A stretch of DNA of 64,000 nt from Trochalopteron elliotii (taxonomy: Eukaryota; Chordata; Aves; Passeriformes; Leiothrichidae): NCBI GenBank assembly GCA_024734555.1, contig JANPWX010000204.1, positions 1,408,978 to 1,472,977 of the forward strand, written 5' to 3'. Each line of letters begins with the position of its first letter. Positions within the stretch are counted from its first letter, which is position 1. A program made the translations under genes and the position numbers. Positions 57,271-64,000 of the stretch are shown here, piece after piece. The notes beneath the pieces are model-generated. The model made no database searches, had not been told where the DNA came from, and saw only the letters and a program-made list of their open reading frames with translations.

Positions 57271-60249
57271 ACAAATTTCTAACAAAATGTGTTACCTCAA
57301 GAGAAAATGCCTGGTATTACTGTAAAAGCTTCCACTGTTTTAAAAATCTCATAAATATATGGTGGGATTAAAAAAGAAATTATGCTCCATTATCTATATT
57401 TATCTTTACAATAATATATCATGTGGTGTTTACTTAGAATATTTTTCTCTATGCTGTCTGTTCCCTTCTATCACTAAAATTTCCTCTTGAAAGACCAATG
57501 CCTCTTTAATCCTTTTTTAATCAAATAATTCTTTTAAAAGCTCTACGGCTCAAATACTTTTTCCTAAAGTGGCACAAAATTGCATCCACCTATGTTTCAG
57601 TTTCATATCTGAATTTCTTTTTCTGAGATTAATGACCAATCTGCATAACAGTTCTTAAATCAGCATGCCAGATATGGATAGACACAGCATTGCCTACCAG
57701 CTGGCAACTGTGATTTTACTGCACAGCACACATCTGTGAGATCCATTCTAACAATGTTGTGAACAAGTTGCTTTTTCAAGCCTCACACTTCTGAGCTTGT
57801 ATTTTGTGACAGATTTTTATAGCAAATGTAGGGGTTTATACCAAGAAACTTAATAGAAAAAGGGGAGAAGAAAGTCTATCGAGATTTCAGAATACCCACA
57901 GACACAACCCCACCATCATTTCACAACAGAAGAGCTGAAAGACAAATCAATTTATTAATTAATTTGTGCTAACCATGGCTGAGGTAAAGGATCTTAATTT
58001 TCAAGTGCCCCCACAATGAGATAGTACAGTGCAAAAAAGCACAGCAGCAGAGATTTTTATTTCTATGCTTTTGTTTTACAAAAGGATGCTTCTCCCTGAA
58101 TATCCTTTATAAAATTATCCTTTTCAGAGTCAAAGAAAAGATTAAAATAACATGTAGGTAAGTAACTTCTACACAAGTCACCTATCATAATTAAAATTTT
58201 GAAGGCGATTAAAATGCAACGCAGGGGATAAAAAGGCAATGCACTTTGACAAACCAAACTGTGACACCATGAGCTAAACTAAAGAGAGTTTATCCTGAGG
58301 TAAACTAAAAGAAGAATTAAAAGTTCTCACCTGTTCACTGAAAGCAAAAAATGCTAACATTTGAACTGTGCTCAATAGGTCACCCATTAATTTGAGGGAT
58401 CTTTGACTCCTTACTAGATCAAGATAATAATAATGCAGGACATGAAAAGGAGTAAATGCTTTTTCTTGAAATTTCTATTTGACTTTTAATGACTCTAAGG
58501 AAAACGTTACATATAAAATGAATAGAGCTGGAGGAACAAACCCTTATCTCTGAAAGTGTTACCCAGGAACATAAAACTCTGATACGATAAGCACAACTGC
58601 AGTTGCATGTGCTCAGAATGCAGGACAATTACGTACTTGAAGATTTACATCAACTACACTGATGCTGTCTCATTTTTGCTTTTAAATCATGATGCTAATT
58701 GATTTTTTTTAATTTACCTTTTTAATACCAAATCTAGGACTTTGTTTATAATCTGGTAGGAGGATGTCCACGTAAGTTTTTACTGAAGAGGTAATCCTTC
58801 AGAACTCAGGACAAACATCTCGGACTGCAATTCTGCTACATTGTGCCTGTGGGAGCACTTCCACTGCAACTTCATGGTATTAAGAATTTAACAAAACTGA
58901 CCACACAGTATTTTTCCTGAAATTAAAAGTAATATTTTATAACAAGGTTCAATCAAAACAGGCTTTATATCACAACTGTTATCAAATAGGAAAGCTCTAT
59001 TTTTTGGAGGATTTGGTTTCCTTTAAGACACTCCTGGCATCATGGAAAATCATACTCTTGACTACTGACTACTTGACTGAAAATTAACTAAACTCAGGGA
59101 GTAATTCTAAAACTACTTTTATTTTAAGTATTTAGATCCTCAATTCAGGTATAAATAAGGGAACAATAAGAACCTGAGCTCTGCATTTTAGCATAAATAC
59201 AGCCTAAAACCAACTGAGATAGAATTAGTCTAAAATCTTGCAAGATTCCACTTCCTGTGGTTTTCACTTTTAATATTAAATAATACAGTTGATTTCTAAG
59301 CTATGTGGCCTTCATCAATACATGAAGTATGGAAGAAGTGATGTGTAACAACTATATGAAAGACTCCAGGCCACCCTGGACTCTAATGGAAGAAAACAAA
59401 TTCACACAAAACCACTTCAAATTCCAGGTCAAATTCTAACTGCAACTAAGCAGTTAGCAAGGAGCTGACGTGTTTAAGTTCATTTAGAAAACAAAGCTTA
59501 CTTTTTCTGAATAATTTCTACTGAAGCATGCCACAAGACTGAAATATCCTCTCTTCAGATGTCTCCAGCTAGGATGGCAGGTCCTCCTTTCCAAGGCTGG
59601 CTCATTCCTGACTTGTCCTGCTCAGTGGTACACTACAGCATTTCAGCTTCTCTGCAAACTAACAGAAAACAAATAATACTGCTGTTACAATGCTGTCCAG
59701 AGGTACAAGCAAGTAAAGTACAATGCCATGGCTCTGTTACAGAAAGGAAATTACTATGCTTTTATTTACTTGATGCAGGTTACTTTCAATGAAGCTATCA
59801 CTGGACTTCTGTTTCATTTTTTGTAACCATCAATTGTGATTCACAGTTTTTATTTTGATGTCTGGCTTAAACAAATCATGTTTTTTTAAGCATTAAAAAA
59901 GGCAATTATTTTTGTCTACAGAAAGTTAATTGATCATTTCCATACAGTGATCTCACAAAAGGAGTACCACAAAAGGAGAAACAAGACCAAAGTTGGGAGC
60001 ATGTTATGGTTATGCAAATTGAACCTCTAATAAATGATCCCTTATATTTAGTAAATTTAGAAAGTCACAATGGCTTCCTAAAATTTTTTATAAAACTATT
60101 TGTATCATACCATTCCAAAGGACCATCTAGCCATGTGTCTTGTCCTGACAGACTAGTATCAGATACTTGAGGAAAAAGCAGTGCACATGAACAACTGATT
60201 TCCCCCCAGGTCTTCTCCATATTTCAAGCAGAAATTTGCCTCTTCATAT

Positions 60250-60270
60250 TTCAAGGCTCAGAGCCTTGAA
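60250..60270. repeat. Perfect short inverted repeat
   Basis: TTCAAGGCTC and its exact reverse complement GAGCCTTGAA flank a single A. It can form a 10-bp hairpin with no real loop, so more likely a palindromic site than an RNA stem. No known role. Confidence 0.9.
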
Positions 60271-63200
60271 TCCTCATCCTCTTCTACAGAGATCATTGCA
60301 TCCATTTAATGAACCTCAGAACTATTCAGCACTTTCATCTTTATGAATCTGTATTTGTATGTCCTCATACCAGCTTATAAACAAACTATGTGACCTACAT
60401 TTGATACTTACCAAGGTAAACAAACAACGGCAAAAATTAATTAGGACCTTCCTCTATTTCTTTAAAATGTCCAGATGGGCTCCCAGGTTCAACAATGGAA
60501 AGAGTGCATATGATCTCTAAAAAAGAGGACAAGGATGCAACTCAGCCTCCACACTTCAGAGGTAATATACCCCTCTTTGGGCTAGCAGATAATGTCAGTT
60601 GCAATATATTTGGTGGATGCCACCAACCAGAATCCGAGCAAAGTCATTTCACAAATATGTAATAATCACTAAGTGCCTAACAAATACCTAAAAAGTTCCT
60701 ACAGCAGGGAAGTAGAAATCCACAAACTCAGAAAGGGAAGGGAAACCGTCACTTTTGCATTCTCACAACCTAAACAGGAAGGTCTTGACCTAAGAGAACC
60801 ACTTTCAGTGAATCCTATGTAAAAAGACTGAGGAGCCAGAGAACCACCTCTTCCTTCTGGTCTGTAGCTTTCTGGATGATTCTCAAACATCTTGAACTAC
60901 AGTTTGCAGTTGCTGCAAAACATTATATATGGGAATGATTTGAAGCAGACCTGAGAATGTCACCTCTTTGTTTTCAATTTGTTCAAGGAAAGAATCATAT
61001 CAGCATAACTACAGTGCAGAGCAAAAATGTAAGAGTTGAGTAAAGTCAAGAGTGATAAGTCCCTGAAAGAACATGGAGCATTACAGTGTTCTGTGCTATA
61101 GTCCTTCATCAAATGATCGAACATTTATCACTAATAATATCAGCGTTCAATTGACTTCAGTGCAAGAAGCATTACTCAAATATGTTGTTTTCTTTATAGC
61201 TGAGTTCCATGTAGCATTCTGTACAGCTATTTTTAGAATGAGCTCCAAAGGAAAAATGCAAAAATTAACAAGCCTATCCACACCTTTTCTCCCCTCACAG
61301 TTCTAGCAGCTTTCCTTACTTCACACATCGATCTGAAGCAAGAGCAGCAATTGCGTTAAGAATTGTGGCTCTACTAATCCACTGAGACAAGATACTATGT
61401 TTTCTATGATCAGAGAGACAGCTGCAGCAAGCTAGATACTCTGGGTGTGGTATTCAGTCCTTCATCTTGGGAGCTGGCTTTCTGTTACTTCAACAGGTAT
61501 CACTGGAAGCCTTTTATCTACTCCCTCTCATAATCCACTACTAGAGGTAGCACATCATAAAACCAAATGCTACGTGAAGATGGCAGAAAAAGGCTGGGTC
61601 GGTTCTGGGAGATTTCTTAGGAAATAAAAATGCATACACATATTCAAGATATGTAATTATATCCAGAAGAATCCAAGGAAGGCATAATTACAGGATTGTG
61701 ATAAGGTAACTTTACAGCTGCTGCAAAGCTCTTGAAAAGAACTAGTTCACACACTGACAATATGTAACCTCGACGTCTTATGACATTGCTGCTTATTTAA
61801 TAAGCCAGTCTTGAAAAATCTACTGAATGGACTGACAAACACTCGTGGTTACACACGTGCTCCTTCTTGGATGGCTACTCCTCCTTTGAAGTCACCTGGG
61901 GAAGGACTGTGTTCTATACTTAGCAATTAATTTTCTTTTTCCTGTAGCATGAGGAGTTACACTACCTGCAGCAACCTGTAGGTACCCCTTCCTAAACCTG
62001 TACATCCATCAAAATCCATACTGATTTTGAAACTTTAAAGATGCAACAGACAGAAGGGCAATGTCACTGACCAGGACGATCCCCATCCAAACTGAGGCTC
62101 GGCCAGCATGGAACTGTTCTCTTTGTCCCCTTGGAAGCACCCCTCTCAGGATGCTTACTGGGAGAAGTCATGTCCACTTCTTCCATCTTTAAAAATTTGA
62201 AGTGGTGGACTTCCTACCAGACCTATGTTCCAAAATGAATTCAGGTTCTCCTTTAAGAAAAATGTTAAACTTTTAGTAGGCCAAGACGGAATGAAACCAT
62301 TTCTTGTCAGTTCAGTCAAGTGTGCTCGTTAAATTATGAGAGCCAGTAAATTATCAGGCCCAGTACAATTTTTCCATCCTTATTCCTCTGGGGAAAAAAC
62401 CAGCAACAATAAAAACAAACAAACAAAAAACCAAACCATTCAAACCAGAAGCATACCTATTTAGGAAGCCAGCTCCTGTGTATTGATGAAGAGTCACCTA
62501 CAGTCTTAAGCTTCCTCTGTAAGTAAAATCTGAGCTTTTTAAAAACAAGTGCAACACTTTTGAACTCAACAAACACCAGCCAAAGACTATTATATGAATT
62601 CTATTTCAAATGACAGAAATCTAGGAATACTGCAACTCCATACAGATTATTTTAAAATAGGTATCACAAATTCATCATTTCCCCCCTTGAAAACTCAGCA
62701 GTTACAGTATTAATTCACAAGAGTAAATGCTCTTCTGTTGTTAAATACTTGGATTTTTTTTCATCAAGCTCCCAAATTTGTAACTCAGCTGGGGGGTAGG
62801 AAGGGAAAAAGATCCCCCGAATTCTGCCCTTCCCCACAAGTAACCATGAGCCAGACAATGTGGGAAGAAAGAAGGTGGCTGTTTTATTTAACAGGAAAAA
62901 TCAGTCTCCAGTCTGATGGTCTGCTACTGCCAATACACGACCAGCTCAAGGTACTGAGTCTTACCAGATAGGTTTAAAACTGTCCCTGGCACTGAACAGC
63001 ACAACAGATAAATAACCTCACTGTTTCCTGTGCTTGCTTACTTTTTAGTCTCTGTTTCTTAAACTTAGAATATTCTCAGGAATTGCTGATTGTGATGAGG
63101 CTTCAAGTTGCCTATCATTCCTTATCATTGGCTATTGCATATCAGTAAAACCACAACATTTGTACGTACACTTGGAACTGAATCATAGAAGAATAGTCAA

Positions 63201-64000
63201 CTGCAGAACAGTCAGCCATTTCAGTATTAAAATGCTACATGTATTGAAAATGAGGTTGTTCCCTTTGCTACAAGTGGAGCACTGATCTTGAATTTTGAGC
63301 ATATATCCTATTTCAATCTATTTAACAAAGAAAAATATTAATTTCTCACTCAAAAGCAAAAGTGTGCAAAAAATGAAGCAGAAACTGGTTCATCTTAAGT
63401 TACTAACGCTTCAGAAACTCAAATAAGTACAGGGACATCTCTTTGTGTATATATATACAGACTTGATTAACATGCACAGAAGAGAGGAAAAAAAACCACT
63501 TTCAATATGAGGACTTTTCCAGAGGCTCACTATTCAATAGACCATAAAAATACTGCAGTTCCAGCTCTTTAAATAAATGACAATTCGATTATATCTAAAT
63601 TGATGCAATATATTTTGAAGGAAACAAGAACAAACTTTTTCTTTCACTCACTACAGATTTTCTATTATAGCCATTTAAACAACTGGCACTTCAAAAGACT
63701 TGGAAATAACCTACAGTATGAGCCACACAACACTATAAAGCAGGTTCTTGCAAAAACATTTAAAATTTAAGATTTATTCAAAATTACCAAATGAAGATGC
63801 AGATTTCACCATGTCTTCCAATACTATTACACACTCGTAATTTTTGGTATAGTATTTTTAGAGATGCTTCAGGACCTATTTTTAAGTAGCCCACGCTCCA
63901 GAGGCAGCAGCTAACAAAGCAAGAAGGACTGGATTTTTAGTATTACAAATCTGACAGAAGCAAAACGTTATAAAGCTCTGCTCCATACTCCTCCTTGTAA

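Larger units (their letters stand above)
55966..64000 (-). other. RNF146: RNF146 5' intron sequence
   Basis: This is AT-rich sequence upstream of the RNF146 coding exon. No CpG island, no further RNF146 exon and no other gene can be supported, so the RNF146 promoter probably lies past the right edge. It contains a CR1 fragment (57119-57270), a short perfect inverted repeat (60250-60270) and an A-rich AAAC-type tract near 62410-62440. Confidence 0.6.

Overview
The window is vertebrate nuclear DNA and almost certainly avian. It holds large introns, sparse coding sequence, CR1 LINE fragments and a CpG-island promoter. A composite repeat at 24866-24983 joins a tRNA-Ile-like head to a CR1-like tail. 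It resembles the passerine SINE known as TguSINE1, so a songbird is the best guess. No bacterial genes, CRISPR arrays or operons are present.

Two protein-coding genes are supported, arranged tail to tail. ECHDC1 (ethylmalonyl-CoA decarboxylase) lies on the + strand. Its presumed promoter and non-coding first exon sit in a CpG island around 10.25-11.05 kb that is interrupted by a 378-base run of N. Five coding exons follow: 17924-18143, 22956-23098, 27898-27950, 29891-29971 and 48871-49276. They join without a frame break into a 300-residue protein. RNF146 (Iduna, a RING/WWE ubiquitin ligase) lies on the - strand with its whole 352-codon frame in one exon, 54892-55950. Its upstream non-coding exons and promoter must lie beyond the right edge. 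As I recall, the same convergent ECHDC1/RNF146 pair occurs on human chromosome 6q22.33, which supports both calls.

Region by region: 1-325 is a long pyrimidine microsatellite. 326-10250 is intergenic, with a CR1 scrap, a (CA)n tract, a small palindromic element, possible conserved non-coding DNA and one unexplained exon-like open frame (5389-5547). 10945-48870 is ECHDC1 intron sequence carrying a CTCF-like motif, the SINE, CR1 remnants and a truncated endogenous-retrovirus LTR (43948-44745). 49277-54891 holds the two facing 3' untranslated regions. 55952-64000 is RNF146 5' intron with one CR1 fragment.

The two proteins are not known to act together. ECHDC1 is a cytosolic metabolite-repair enzyme that removes ethylmalonyl-CoA made in error by acetyl-CoA carboxylase. 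RNF146 recognises poly(ADP-ribose) made by tankyrase and ubiquitinates the modified proteins, including axin, so it affects Wnt signalling. I did not find a new biological system. The items most worth a second look are a GC-AG intron in ECHDC1, the exon-like frame at 5.4 kb, the near-consensus CTCF motif, the composite SINE, and the sharp base-composition change in the last ECHDC1 exon.
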